This document shows positions 19,687-27,962 of a stretch of DNA of 64,000 nt, piece after piece. Origin of the DNA: Paenibacillus abyssi (GTDB taxonomy: Bacteria; Bacillota; Bacilli; Paenibacillales; Paenibacillaceae); NCBI RefSeq assembly GCF_014640295.1, contig NZ_BMGR01000009.1, positions 62,001 through 126,000 on the forward strand. The letters run 5' to 3'. Within the stretch, counting starts at the first letter, position 1, and every line of letters begins with the position of its first letter. Made by a program: the position numbers and the translations under genes. The notes under the pieces were generated by a model. The model searched no databases and had not been told where the DNA came from. It saw only the letters and a list, made by a program, of their open reading frames with translations.

Positions 19687-20175
19687 TTAATCCCGACTCG
19701 CCGTTTCACGGCTGCCGGCTTCGAGCGAATCCCATCCGTCCACGCTGAGCAAATCAAGCTGCGCTTCAACGAGCGTACGGAATCTCGCACGGTAGATGGA
19801 AGCCTGTTTTTTCAGCTCTTCCACCTCAAGTGCAACCTTCCGGGACTTTGATAACGACTCATTGATGATGCGGTCGGCATTTTTCTCTGCTTCTTTAATG
19901 ATAAGCTGGGCTTCCTTCTTCGAGTTGTTCTTCAATTCATCAGCCGCTTCTTGGGCGACGATGATCGTTTTGCTGAGCGTTTCTTCAATATTGGAGAAAT
20001 GATTCAGCTTTTCTTGAAGGGACAGCACCTGATTTTGCAGCTCTTTGTTCTCTCGGATTAATAATTCATAGTCTTTTATGACCTGGTCTAAAAATTCATT
20101 GACTTCATCTTCATCGTAACCGCGAAGTCTCCGACCGAACTCTTTGTTATGTATGTCCAATGGCGTAAGCGGCAT
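19687..20175 (-). CDS. divIVA: DivIVA cell-pole protein
   Basis: DivIVA binds curved membrane at septa and poles and recruits partners. The N-terminal LTPLDIHNKEFGRRLRGYDEDEVNEFLDQV is the diagnostic membrane-binding segment. The rest (to residue 162) is coiled coil, with a variable acidic C-terminus. GGAGGTG precedes the ATG. It ends the ylm-sepF series as in B. subtilis. No terminator is seen before the ileS promoter, so some read-through into the T-box is possible. Confidence 0.96.
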   Translation of the reverse strand: MPLTPLDIHNKEFGRRLRGYDEDEVNEFLDQVIKDYELLIRENKELQNQVLSLQEKLNHFSNIEETLSKTIIVAQEAADELKNNSKKEAQLIIKEAEKNADRIINESLSKSRKVALEVEELKKQASIYRARFRTLVEAQLDLLSVDGWDSLEAGSRETASRD

Positions 20176-20257
20176 TGGTGCACCTCCTAATGAAATGACG
20201 AATTGCCCTGATTGTTAATTGATGATTCGACAGCGCGAGCCAAATTCCTGCAACATC

Positions 20258-21043
20258 TCAAATAAATTTGCCAACTTTGACACGAATTCGGCCTTTTTTC
20301 GTCATACCTTCCACATCAAGCACTTTAAATCGTCCCAATCCCTGCATCGATACCACATCCCCGGCTTTGAGCAGCTTGGACGGGTCCTCCACTACCTTCC
20401 AGTTCACCCGGCAGCGGCCAGCTCTGATGGGATCAACAATCTTGGCTCTGCTGATCCGGTACACATCGCTGCTAATGCCATCCAGACGCAAAGAAGCCAC
20501 CGTAAAGTTCATTTCCTCCAATTCCGGTACAGCGGTTCGCAGCTCCGATTGTGGAAGAATGTCGGTTAGGACATGAACCCGGTGCACTTGTCTAAGATGA
20601 ATATTCAAATAATCCGCAATTTCATCAGCCACCAAGCAATGACAGCCGTCTTCATGGACATGAATGTCACCGATCCGATCCCGCTTGATCCCAAGACCGA
20701 GGATCGCCCCCATGTAGTCACCGTGATCAAGCTCCAATTGGCTGCGGTCGCCGGTGTGAACCGACAGCACAGATATGCCAATGGGTTCCTCATCCAGCGG
20801 GCGATAATCCGGCGCGATAATGGCCCGCTGCCTCTCGGCGCCTGTATAACCTCCGTCAAGCCGCAGAGCGGCATCCGGATGGCGGTTCACAAGCGTTGTT
20901 ACGATAAAAGCTTGACGGGGATCCAGAAAGTCGGTCCGTTTCAGTTCATGCCACTCTGCGGCACGCTCCACCCACTCTGAGGCCCGGTCAACAAATGCCC
21001 GTTCGTCCGGATGGAAATGCTCGTAAATTTCTGAGTTTATCAT
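20258..21043 (-). CDS. ylmH: YlmH, S4-domain RNA-binding protein
   Basis: A 261-residue protein with an N-terminal RNA-binding-like region and a C-terminal S4 domain (about 185-261, VDPIRAGRCRVNWKVVEDPSKLLKAGDVVSMQGLG split here as VDPIRAGRCRVNWK and LLKAGDVVS). YlmH of B. subtilis is reported to act in ribosome quality control; that role is by homology. The ATG overlaps the ylmG stop by four bases. It belongs to the co-directional ylm-divIVA unit. Confidence 0.92.
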   Translation of the reverse strand: MINSEIYEHFHPDERAFVDRASEWVERAAEWHELKRTDFLDPRQAFIVTTLVNRHPDAALRLDGGYTGAERQRAIIAPDYRPLDEEPIGISVLSVHTGDRSQLELDHGDYMGAILGLGIKRDRIGDIHVHEDGCHCLVADEIADYLNIHLRQVHRVHVLTDILPQSELRTAVPELEEMNFTVASLRLDGISSDVYRISRAKIVDPIRAGRCRVNWKVVEDPSKLLKAGDVVSMQGLGRFKVLDVEGMTKKGRIRVKVGKFI

Positions 21044-21303
21044 GATAATCCTAAGAAACCGAGAACAGCAATTAATCCCGCAGCCACGAATTGCAGCGCG
21101 AATACAGCGACAATCGGCGAGATATCCAGCATCCCGCCGATTGGCGGAATAAATCGGCGGAACATCGAAAGGTAAGGCTCAACTAGCTTGCCCAACATTT
21201 CGCCGATAAAGCTTTCGCGTGCATTCGGCAGCCACGACAAAAGCACATAACCGATAATCATAAACGTATAAATGGTTTGCAACGTACCAATAAACTGTGC
21301 CAC
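21040..21303 (-). CDS. ylmG: YggT-family membrane protein YlmG
   Basis: An 87-residue protein with two hydrophobic segments around the conserved PNARESFIGEMLGKLVEPYL-type stretch, where the P-yL-FRR-IPP motif is typical of YggT proteins. They influence division and osmotic behaviour in various bacteria; the mechanism is not settled. The start is GTG with GAGGTG nine bases upstream, inside the tail of sepF. Confidence 0.92.
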   Translation of the reverse strand: MAQFIGTLQTIYTFMIIGYVLLSWLPNARESFIGEMLGKLVEPYLSMFRRFIPPIGGMLDISPIVAVFALQFVAAGLIAVLGFLGLS

Positions 21304-21311
21304 TTACAAGG

Positions 21312-21776
21312 TCACCTCATTTTGTTGTAGTCAGGATCCTCAGCCATCATCTCTGTTATGGTGCCTTGAATTTCTACCGAATCCGGTGTACATAGGAAGA
21401 TGTTCGGACCAAGCTTTGAAATACTGCCGTTCAATGCATATACCGTCCCGCTGAGAAAATCAACGATGCGCACTGCTTGATCTTTTCTAACCCGCTGCAA
21501 ATTAACGATTACCGAGCGGCGCGAACGGAGATGGTCGGCTATTTCCTGGGCTTCATCGTAAGTCCGGGGTTCATTCAAGATGACACGTACATTCTTTTGA
21601 GAATGGATGCTGACGATATTATTCCCTTTTGCACTATTCTTACGTGTTTCAAAGCCGGAGGTTTCAAACTCTTGATCGTCGGACTGCGAGTATGTTTGTG
21701 TGACCTTCTCCCTCTCCACAACTTCCTCTTCTTCCTGCAAGCCTATAAAATTCATAAACTTGTTCATCATGCTCAT
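21312..21776 (-). CDS. sepF: SepF, FtsZ-associated division protein
   Basis: SepF polymerises on FtsZ bundles and anchors them to the membrane. It has a short amphipathic N-terminus (MSMMNKFMNFIG), an acidic linker, and a C-terminal SepF domain (about 65-150) with VHSQKNVRVILNEPRTYDEAQ-like sequence (HSQKNVRVILNEPR) and GTVYALNGSISKLGPNIFLC. Met at 21776 is preferred over the ATG at 21782 because GGAGG then has normal spacing and the start matches B. subtilis SepF. It overlaps or abuts ylmE. Confidence 0.94.
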   Translation of the reverse strand: MSMMNKFMNFIGLQEEEEVVEREKVTQTYSQSDDQEFETSGFETRKNSAKGNNIVSIHSQKNVRVILNEPRTYDEAQEIADHLRSRRSVIVNLQRVRKDQAVRIVDFLSGTVYALNGSISKLGPNIFLCTPDSVEIQGTITEMMAEDPDYNKMR

Positions 21777-21778
21777 CT

Positions 21779-22507
21779 TCATTCCTCCTCTTTACCGACT
21801 AGTACGGTTCCAAGCCGCAGCCAAGTAGCGCCCTCTTCAACCGCCACTTCAAAATCATTGGACATGCCCATTGATAGTCCCGTGACTTCGTAAGGTAAAA
21901 TCGCCTTCTCGTTCAGCTCGTCCCGCAGCAGCCGCAATCCCCGGAATACCGGACGTGTTGTTTCCGGCTCCGCTTCATAGGGAGCCATCGTCATAAGTCC
22001 CGCGATTTTGATATGATTCAATACCGCCAACTGTTTAACGAATGAAGCCAGCTCCTCAGGCGGCAGTCCATGCTTGGAATTTTCGCCTGATACATTCAAT
22101 TGAATGAAACATGGCATCTGTATGCCAAGCTGCCCGGCCTTCTTATCTATGGCCTGTGCCAGAGAAATCCGGTCAAGTGAATGAATGTAATCAAATTTGC
22201 CTACTACATCCTTCACCTTGTTCGTCTGAAGTGAACCGATAAAATGCCATACGGCTTGTCCATTGCTGCCGCCATTTGGCTGTGCGCTGTCCGAGCCTCC
22301 GCTGATCACGCGCCATTTTGCTTCCGCGTCCTGCCATCTATTCTCACCCAGATGAACCAAGCCATGCTTGAGAGCATCTACTGCTGTTGTAATCGATACA
22401 TATTTCGTTACTGCAATGACCCCAATGTCACTACGCTTACGTCCGCTTCGCATGCACGCTTCACTAAGCCGCAGTTCCACATTCTCTATACGATCCGTTA
22501 ACGTCAA
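21779..22507 (-). CDS. ylmE: PLP homeostasis protein, YggS/YlmE family
   Basis: A 242-residue single-domain TIM-barrel protein that binds pyridoxal phosphate (lysine in IAVTKYVS near residue 35) and buffers free PLP; it has no known catalytic reaction. The LSMGMSNDFEVAVEEGATWLRLG tail (read as GLSMGMSNDFE and GATWLRLG) is diagnostic. The start is a TTG with GAGAGGTGAG upstream. It lies between pgeF and sepF as in other Bacillota. Confidence 0.94.
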   Translation of the reverse strand: MTLTDRIENVELRLSEACMRSGRKRSDIGVIAVTKYVSITTAVDALKHGLVHLGENRWQDAEAKWRVISGGSDSAQPNGGSNGQAVWHFIGSLQTNKVKDVVGKFDYIHSLDRISLAQAIDKKAGQLGIQMPCFIQLNVSGENSKHGLPPEELASFVKQLAVLNHIKIAGLMTMAPYEAEPETTRPVFRGLRLLRDELNEKAILPYEVTGLSMGMSNDFEVAVEEGATWLRLGTVLVGKEEE

Positions 22508-22516
22508 GAGAATCGC

Positions 22517-23374
22517 TCACCTCTCTTTCATGCCGATCCAGCTTACCATCCTGCCTGTCTTGCCATCCTCCATGCGATGGGAAAAGAACAGATCCGTCCG
22601 GCAGCCGGTGCATCTCTCCGTTAATTCGATATGCGTCGGCAAGATTCCTGCTTTTATCATAATCTGTCGGTTAATTTCTTTCAAGTTTAAGCGCGCTTTC
22701 CCTTCGCCGTTTTCAAGCATCATCTCGGCGGGAGAGACTTCAAGCTCGGTACTCAGCCGCTGAACCAGCGGCTCCACCCGCTCGATTACCGGTTGATCCA
22801 CTTCATAACAGCATTGTCCGATTGATGGCCCGATCGCCGCAAAAATGTCTTTAGGCTCGCTGCCGTAAGCGTCCTTCATCGATTCAACAGTCATCCGGGC
22901 AATCTCGAGCACTGTCCCCTTCCATCCCGCATGAGCAAGGGCAATAACCCGGCATACAGGGTCAACATAATAGATCGGGACACAATCAGCATAAAAAGAC
23001 GTCAGCAATACGCCGGTCTCATTCGTCATCAATGCATCGCAATCCGCAATCGCACCCGCTCTATTCTCTCTGCCGCTGCCCCGATCCGCAGAAGTGACCT
23101 GCCTAACCCGGCAGCCGTGTACCTGCTCCGCGCAGGTCCAGGCATCGAACGGCCACTTCAGCGACTCCGCAACCAGACGACGGTTCTGTACCACGCGAGC
23201 AGGTTCATCGCCTACATGCAGGCCCAGATTCAAAGAAGTCCAGGGATGACCGCTTACCCCGCCATGGCGTCCGGTGAACCCTGCGGTCAGACCGTCCTGC
23301 TCATCCATCCAGGAAGTCAAATAAAAAAGCGAAGGCCCCTCCGCTGAAGTTTTGGTTTGAAATGGTTCCGTCAC
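22517..23374 (-). CDS. pgeF: Peptidoglycan editing factor / multicopper-type polyphenol oxidase (YlmD)
   Basis: A 285-residue CNF1/YfiH-like protein with the metal ligands in QVHG, FYADCVPIY, ALAHAGWKGT and AIGPSIGQCCYEVD. E. coli YfiH (PgeF) removes wrongly incorporated L-Ser from cell-wall precursors; older annotations call it laccase or purine nucleoside-active. The start is GTG at 23374 with GGAGGTG seven bases upstream. Its place among cell-division genes fits a wall role. Confidence 0.92.
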   Translation of the reverse strand: MTEPFQTKTSAEGPSLFYLTSWMDEQDGLTAGFTGRHGGVSGHPWTSLNLGLHVGDEPARVVQNRRLVAESLKWPFDAWTCAEQVHGCRVRQVTSADRGSGRENRAGAIADCDALMTNETGVLLTSFYADCVPIYYVDPVCRVIALAHAGWKGTVLEIARMTVESMKDAYGSEPKDIFAAIGPSIGQCCYEVDQPVIERVEPLVQRLSTELEVSPAEMMLENGEGKARLNLKEINRQIMIKAGILPTHIELTERCTGCRTDLFFSHRMEDGKTGRMVSWIGMKER

Positions 23375-23460
23375 GATTCAACACCTCCAATCCCAGTGTA
23401 CCACAGAGGAATAAGCAGAAGCGAACAGCCCTTTAACGAAAAGTCCGGATTCAGGCCGGC

Positions 23461-23736
23461 TCATCTCATTTGATTTTCTTCATCCTCCGGGCGGTAGCCC
23501 TTCGTCTCATCGATCCGCACCAATACGACATCGGCTCCGATCTTCACAATATTCCGCCATGGAATGACCATGTCGGCTCCACCGCTGAACATCCCGAAAA
23601 ACCGGCCATAACTCGGAACAACAATCGCATCGATCCGCCCCTGCCGCAAATCCAGCTCCAAATCGCTTACATGGCCGAGCTTTTTGCCGTCTACGATGTT
23701 GATGACATCCTTACTTTGAAAATCTGATATCTTCAA
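23461..23736 (-). CDS. ylmC: YlmC/YmxH-family PRC-barrel protein
   Basis: A 91-residue PRC-barrel protein: MKISDFQSKDVINIVDGKKLGHVSDLELD and the G-A-DMVIPWRNIVKIGADVVLV stretch match the YlmC/YmxH family, which is associated with sporulation but has no defined reaction. It starts the ylm series and lies 93 bp downstream of the terminator-like end of an unidentified structured element. Confidence 0.9.
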   Translation of the reverse strand: MKISDFQSKDVINIVDGKKLGHVSDLELDLRQGRIDAIVVPSYGRFFGMFSGGADMVIPWRNIVKIGADVVLVRIDETKGYRPEDEENQMR

Positions 23737-23828
23737 GGCTGAATCACCACTTTTCCACCCGTAGTTTGTTTCGCTCGCCTCCTATTTAACTATATGAGAA
23801 AAATCGGCGAAATGTCCTCCGGACAAAC

Positions 23829-24029
23829 AAAAAAGCACAGCTCGAATCGGCTGCATTCAGGGCGCTTTTCCAATGTTAGTCATTCTTAAGCGTGCAGATT
23901 TCAGGTACTTTCGTCGATACGCTTCTGCGCACAGATTTTACCACCCGCTGGTATCCTTGCTGTACGGGGACTTGGCCCCTCCCGTGACCGGACTAGCACC
24001 GGCTAGAAGATGCGTGCCTCTGGGCACGC
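23829..24029 (-). ncRNA. Candidate structured RNA or leader upstream of ylmC
   Basis: The 323 bp between sigG and ylmC hold no open frame with a ribosome site but are full of inverted repeats. These are GCGTGCC/GGCACGC (24012-24029), CTAGC/GCTAG (23993-24006), GGGG/CCCC (23966-23979) with an alternative ACGGG/CCCGT, and TACCA/TGGTA (23939-23953). At the downstream end on the minus strand, AAAAGC/GCTTTT with an inner CAGC/GCTG runs into TTTTTTG (23869-23829). Two near-copies of AAATCTGYRCGC lie between. The density of stems and a terminator end suggest a transcript read toward ylmC. I do not recognise the family. Confidence 0.4.
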
Positions 24030-24036
24030 AACAATG

Positions 24037-24060
24037 AAAAAACGGCGCTTGCGCGCCGTT
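24037..24060 (-). terminator. Terminator of sigG
   Basis: AACGGCGC and GCGCCGTT pair around TTGC-type loop sequence and are followed by TTTTTT on the minus strand. The hairpin begins on the last base of the sigG stop codon. Confidence 0.9.
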
Positions 24061-24842
24061 TATGTTTTCACATGTTTTTGCATTTGCTGGATAGCCGACT
24101 TTTCAAGCCTTGATACCTGAGCCTGCGAGATGCCGATCTCGTCAGCGACCTCCATTTGCGTCTTTCCTTCAAAAAATCGCATGGATAAAATCATTTTCTC
24201 GCGCTCATTTAATTTGAGCATCGCTTCACGAAGTGCTATCTCTTCAATCCAGGAAACATCCTTGTTTCTATCATCGCTTATCTGGTCCATGACATAAATG
24301 GGATCCCCGCCGTCATGATAGATCGGTTCAAACAGCGATACCGGATCTTGAATCGCATCAAGCGCGAAGACGACATCTTCCTTTGGCACATTCAACGCTT
24401 CCGATATTTCAAAAATCGTGGGTTCACGCGAATTTTTATTGGTTAGGCTGTCCCGTACTTGCAGCGCTTTATAAGCAATATCGCGCAGGCTTCGTGACAC
24501 ACGGATCGGATTATTGTCCCTCAAATACCGGCGGATTTCACCGATGATCATTGGAACAGCATACGTTGAAAATTTCACATTTTGACTTAGATCAAAATTA
24601 TCAATGGCTTTCATGAGTCCAATACATCCAACCTGGAACAAATCGTCTACGAATTCCCCGCGATTGTTAAATCGTTGAATTACGCTAAGCACCAGCCTCA
24701 GATTGCCATTAACCAATTTCTCTCTGGCTGCCCGTTCATTTCGGGTTTGCAACGCCGTGAACAGTTCTCTCATTTCGGCATTGGTCAGGACAGGCAGTTT
24801 CGCGGTATCCACTCCACAGATCTCAACTTTGTTTCGGGTCAA
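24060..24842 (-). CDS. sigG: Forespore RNA polymerase sigma factor SigG
   Basis: Directs late forespore transcription. From the TTG at 24842 (GGGAGGT upstream) the product is 260 residues, the same as B. subtilis SigG, and starts with (M)TRNKVEICGVDTAKLPVLTN. Region 2 contains DLFQVGCIGLMKAIDNFD and KFSTYAVPMIIGEIRRYLRD; region 4 ends with GISQAQVSRLEKSAI. A longer open frame reaching into sigE has no support. A sigma-F-like promoter lies in the 73-bp gap after sigE. Confidence 0.97.
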   Translation of the reverse strand: MTRNKVEICGVDTAKLPVLTNAEMRELFTALQTRNERAAREKLVNGNLRLVLSVIQRFNNRGEFVDDLFQVGCIGLMKAIDNFDLSQNVKFSTYAVPMIIGEIRRYLRDNNPIRVSRSLRDIAYKALQVRDSLTNKNSREPTIFEISEALNVPKEDVVFALDAIQDPVSLFEPIYHDGGDPIYVMDQISDDRNKDVSWIEEIALREAMLKLNEREKMILSMRFFEGKTQMEVADEIGISQAQVSRLEKSAIQQMQKHVKT

Positions 24843-24875
24843 CGTGATTACCTCCCAAGGAGAAACATTAATGTA

Positions 24876-24904
24876 CATTATCCCCTCGAGAGTTGTTTTT
24901 ATTC
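24876..24904 (-). promoter_or_regulatory. Sigma-F-like promoter of sigG
   Basis: GGGGATAATG (24885-24876) matches the sigma-F -10 consensus GGNNANAHTR at every position. GAATA (24904-24900) is a 4/5 match to the -35 GYATA but the spacing of 14 is about one to two bases short. In B. subtilis sigG is known to be transcribed by sigma-F then sigma-G, so the site is expected here. Confidence 0.55.
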
Positions 24905-24915
24905 GTTCGTCCGTC

Positions 24916-25638
24916 TCACACCATTTTGTTAAATTCCTTGCGAAGCCGTTTAATAATCCGCTTCTCCAGCCTTGAAATATAAGACTGCGAGATGCCCAGC
25001 AGGTCCGCCACATCCTTTTGTGTTTTCTCTTCCCCGTCGGTAAGGCCAAAGCGCAGCTCCATAATAATGCGCTCCCGTTCCGTCAGTTTATCAAGCGCTT
25101 TGTGCAGCAGTTTGCGGTCCACTTGCTCTTCGATATTACGGTAAATCGTATCATTCTCGGTCCCGAGCACATCCGATAGAAGCAGCTCGTTTCCGTCCCA
25201 ATCAATGTTAAGAGGCTCGTCAAAGGATACCTCTGTACGAATTTTACTGTTGCGCCGCAAATACATTAATATTTCATTCTCGATGCATCGCGATGCATAG
25301 GTGGCAAGCTTAATTTTTTTCTCCGGATCGAAAGTATTGACCGCTTTAATGAGGCCGATCGCGCCTATGGATACGAGGTCCTCGATATGGATGCCGGTGT
25401 TCTCGAATTTTCGGGCTATATACACAACAAGCCTTAAGTTTCTTTCAATGAGCATGGCACGGATGGCCGAATCGCCAGTCGTAAGCTTGCCAAGCAAATA
25501 TTCCTCTTCCTCACGGGTAAGCGGTGGCGGCAGCGCCTCACTCCCGCCAATATAATAAATTTCTTCGCTTTTTAATCCGAATAAAAACAAGAACCTGTAA
25601 TAATATAACTGCAGGGTCAACTTCCATTTCACAATCAT
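24916..25638 (-). CDS. sigE: Pro-sigma-E, mother-cell sigma factor
   Basis: SigE starts the mother-cell programme of sporulation. The 240-residue precursor carries a basic and hydrophobic pro-sequence of about 28 residues ending at [16 protein letters not shown], the SpoIIGA cleavage region. Region 2 ([34 protein letters not shown]) and region 4 ([18 protein letters not shown]) are nearly identical to B. subtilis. The ATG overlaps the spoIIGA stop by four bases, coupling the factor to its activating protease. Confidence 0.98.
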   Translation of the reverse strand: MIVKWKLTLQLYYYRFLFLFGLKSEEIYYIGGSEALPPPLTREEEEYLLGKLTTGDSAIRAMLIERNLRLVVYIARKFENTGIHIEDLVSIGAIGLIKAVNTFDPEKKIKLATYASRCIENEILMYLRRNSKIRTEVSFDEPLNIDWDGNELLLSDVLGTENDTIYRNIEEQVDRKLLHKALDKLTERERIIMELRFGLTDGEEKTQKDVADLLGISQSYISRLEKRIIKRLRKEFNKMV

Positions 25639-26600
25639 TTCGGCAATTCCCTCCCTGTCTGTAAACCAACTTGTGTCAACGTTTCATTTGAATTCTGGAT
25701 TAGTGACGGATGGATAATCGCCTGATAGGCACCGTCTGATACCAACTTCCCGCCATCAAGTCCTATCAGCACCTTGTGTGATTCGAAGACCCTTCCTTCC
25801 TGTTCGATTCGTACGCGATCCGGTTTCAAAGCCAGCATGAACTGTGTGCCGCGGTTAACGCCGCGATAAGGTACCAACCTTAACCGATCCTGCCAGACGC
25901 AGGTTTCTTCCCCGATTCCTGCAAGCAGCCGGTCAACCTGTGCCTCCTTTATTTTTTCCATCCAGGAGGGAGGAAGATCCCCGGCCCATAATGCCGCTTC
26001 CATAATCATGACAGGCGTCCTTGTAAGCGGATCATACAGATGGTTGCCTGTATCAATGAGCCCTTTGCAGCGCTGCTCGCGTTCACCGATTTGTACGATA
26101 ACCTCGGCCACATGAGAGAGCAGCTGCTCCCGCTGTTTACGCCCGCTTAATACCAATCTGTAGATCAGAAGCGCTGCCGCAAAAGCGATCCCTAAAAAAA
26201 GCAAACTTAAATTGAACGCCGTACCCTGCCCGCCTGTCCGCATAAACCAGATTCCGTTCCAGAATGATGTGGAGCTCTGCAATAAAAAATAGAGTCCGAA
26301 CACACCTCCGGCTGCCGCAAAGTTGACGCCGTAAAAAGCCGCAATATTTCGCAAAAAATGCTGTAATCCTACAAATCCAAATGCAGCCCATACCATAAGC
26401 AGCGACAAAGCGAACTTAATGCCAAACGCAAATAAAAACGAGAGCTGCGGCACAAACATCATTACGACATAACACGCCCCGATTCCGGCTGCGCATCCGA
26501 TTCTTATCCACCGGGGACGAATACCACGAACCCAAGCCGTCATGAGCAGCACAGCTGCGTCAATGAACAAATTCAACAGAAAAACCAGATCTACGTACAC
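25635..26600 (-). CDS. spoIIGA: Pro-sigma-E processing protease
   Basis: SpoIIGA is a membrane aspartic protease that trims pro-SigE at the septum after a forespore signal. Five N-terminal membrane segments (residues 1-150) precede a cytoplasmic protease domain with the catalytic DTG at 183-185 ([11 protein letters not shown]), the same residue number as in B. subtilis. At 321 residues it is slightly longer than the usual ~309. It heads the operon with sigE and has a Spo0A-type promoter upstream. Confidence 0.96.
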   Translation of the reverse strand: MYVDLVFLLNLFIDAAVLLMTAWVRGIRPRWIRIGCAAGIGACYVVMMFVPQLSFLFAFGIKFALSLLMVWAAFGFVGLQHFLRNIAAFYGVNFAAAGGVFGLYFLLQSSTSFWNGIWFMRTGGQGTAFNLSLLFLGIAFAAALLIYRLVLSGRKQREQLLSHVAEVIVQIGEREQRCKGLIDTGNHLYDPLTRTPVMIMEAALWAGDLPPSWMEKIKEAQVDRLLAGIGEETCVWQDRLRLVPYRGVNRGTQFMLALKPDRVRIEQEGRVFESHKVLIGLDGGKLVSDGAYQAIIHPSLIQNSNETLTQVGLQTGRELPK

Positions 26601-26676
26601 AATCAGGTCGGTTCAACCTCCTGCCAACCCGGATCGCTTGACACCATTCGGGCACCCCGAGGGAACGGTTTAGACT

Positions 26677-26743
26677 AGTATATTAAAATCCTATTTCAAT
26701 GTCTGTCTAAACATGCCGTCATGAGCGATCTTTTTTTGTCGAG
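26677..26743 (-). promoter_or_regulatory. Spo0A-dependent-type promoter of spoIIGA-sigE
   Basis: TAGACA (26709-26704) and TATACT (26682-26677) are 21 bp apart. This is too long for an ordinary sigma-A promoter but like the B. subtilis spoIIG promoter, whose 22-bp spacing is overcome by Spo0A. A TGTCGAG sequence (26743-26737, complement CTCGACA), 6/7 to the 0A box TGNCGAA, lies upstream. The combination supports the call; each part alone is weak. Confidence 0.5.
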
Positions 26744-26765
26744 TTTGGCGGCAGAATGAAAACAC

Positions 26766-26813
26766 AAAAAAGGCTGTGCCTGAGTGGATTCATCACCACT
26801 TAGGCACAGCCTT
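26766..26813 (-). terminator. Terminator of the dcw cluster after ftsZ
   Basis: AGGCTGTGCCTRAGTGG and its complement form a 17-bp stem with one wobble, followed by TTTTTTG on the minus strand, 19 bp past the ftsZ stop. It separates division genes from spoIIGA. Confidence 0.95.
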
Positions 26814-26831
26814 CATGTATTTGATTTCAAT

Positions 26832-27947
26832 TTATCGGTCATTACGCGGACGATTCCGCAGGAAAGCCGGAATATCCAGTTGATCACTGACCGCACTGCT
26901 TCCATATGGCTTAACATTTGAAGCTGCCGGCTGACGCGTATCGCCTGCTGCTTCAGCAGGCTGACCCGGCGCACGGCGCAGCGGGGATGGACCCTTATGT
27001 TCAAACCCTGTCGCAATGACAGTTACCTTGATCTCATCCTTCAAATCTTCGTCAATGATCGCACCGAAAATCATATTCACTTCTGGATCGGATGCGCCAA
27101 TGACGATCTCTGCCGCCTCGTTTACTTCATACAAGGAAAGGTTCGAGCCGCCGGTAATATTCATGATCACGCCGCGGGCGCCATCAATTGACGTTTCCAG
27201 CAGCGGGCTCATGATCGCTTTGCGTGCAGCTTCAGCTGCACGGTTCTCACCGGTCGCAATGCCGATCCCCATCAGTGCGGAGCCTCGCTCCGTCATAATG
27301 GTCTTTACATCGGCAAAGTCCAAGTTAATCAAGCCTGGAACGGCAATCAGATCGGAAATGCCTTGCACCGCTTGACGAAGCACATTGTCCGCCTCGCGGA
27401 ACGCTTCCAGCATCGGTGTCTTTTTGTCTACAATTTCGAGCAGGCGATCATTAGGAATAACGATCAACGTGTCGACTTTTTCTTTTAACGCTTCAATGCC
27501 AAGCTCAGCTTGTCCCGAACGCTTGCGCCCTTCGAAGGTAAACGGACGTGTAACGACACCTACAGTGAGTGCCCCAACCTCACGGGCAATCTCAGCGATA
27601 ACAGGTGCAGCTCCCGTACCCGTTCCGCCGCCCATGCCAGCCGTAACAAATACCATATCCGCACCTTTAAGCGTATTGGCAATCAGATCACGGGATTCCT
27701 CAGCCGCTTTTTTACCGACTTCAGGATTGGCGCCCGCTCCAAGTCCGCGTGTTAATTTGTCACCGATTTGGAGCTTATGCTCCGACATTGCTAAATGAAG
27801 TGCTTGAGCGTCGGTGTTCACCGTAATGAACTCTACGCCTTTCACACCGTTCTCGATCATCCGATTAACCGCATTGCTGCCGCCGCCACCCACACCGATG
27901 ACTTTAATCTGCGCCAGCTGCTCCATATCGAAATCGAATTCCAACAT
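26832..27947 (-). CDS. ftsZ: Cell division GTPase FtsZ
   Basis: FtsZ polymerises into the division ring. The tubulin signature GGGTGTG is at residues 106-112, and the nucleotide-binding [13 protein letters not shown] lies near the start. The C-terminal linker is short and Pro/Ala-rich, ending in the conserved partner-binding peptide [14 protein letters not shown]. Length 371 is normal for Bacillota. GGGGGAAA precedes the ATG, 15 bp after ftsA. Confidence 0.98.
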   Translation of the reverse strand: MLEFDFDMEQLAQIKVIGVGGGGSNAVNRMIENGVKGVEFITVNTDAQALHLAMSEHKLQIGDKLTRGLGAGANPEVGKKAAEESRDLIANTLKGADMVFVTAGMGGGTGTGAAPVIAEIAREVGALTVGVVTRPFTFEGRKRSGQAELGIEALKEKVDTLIVIPNDRLLEIVDKKTPMLEAFREADNVLRQAVQGISDLIAVPGLINLDFADVKTIMTERGSALMGIGIATGENRAAEAARKAIMSPLLETSIDGARGVIMNITGGSNLSLYEVNEAAEIVIGASDPEVNMIFGAIIDEDLKDEIKVTVIATGFEHKGPSPLRRAPGQPAEAAGDTRQPAASNVKPYGSSAVSDQLDIPAFLRNRPRNDR

Positions 27948-27962
27948 TGTTGTTTCCCCCGA

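Noticed and set aside
24843-25049. N-terminal extension of sigG into sigE
   Set aside because: Overlaps sigE in another frame; the TTG at 24842 has a strong ribosome site and gives exactly the family length.
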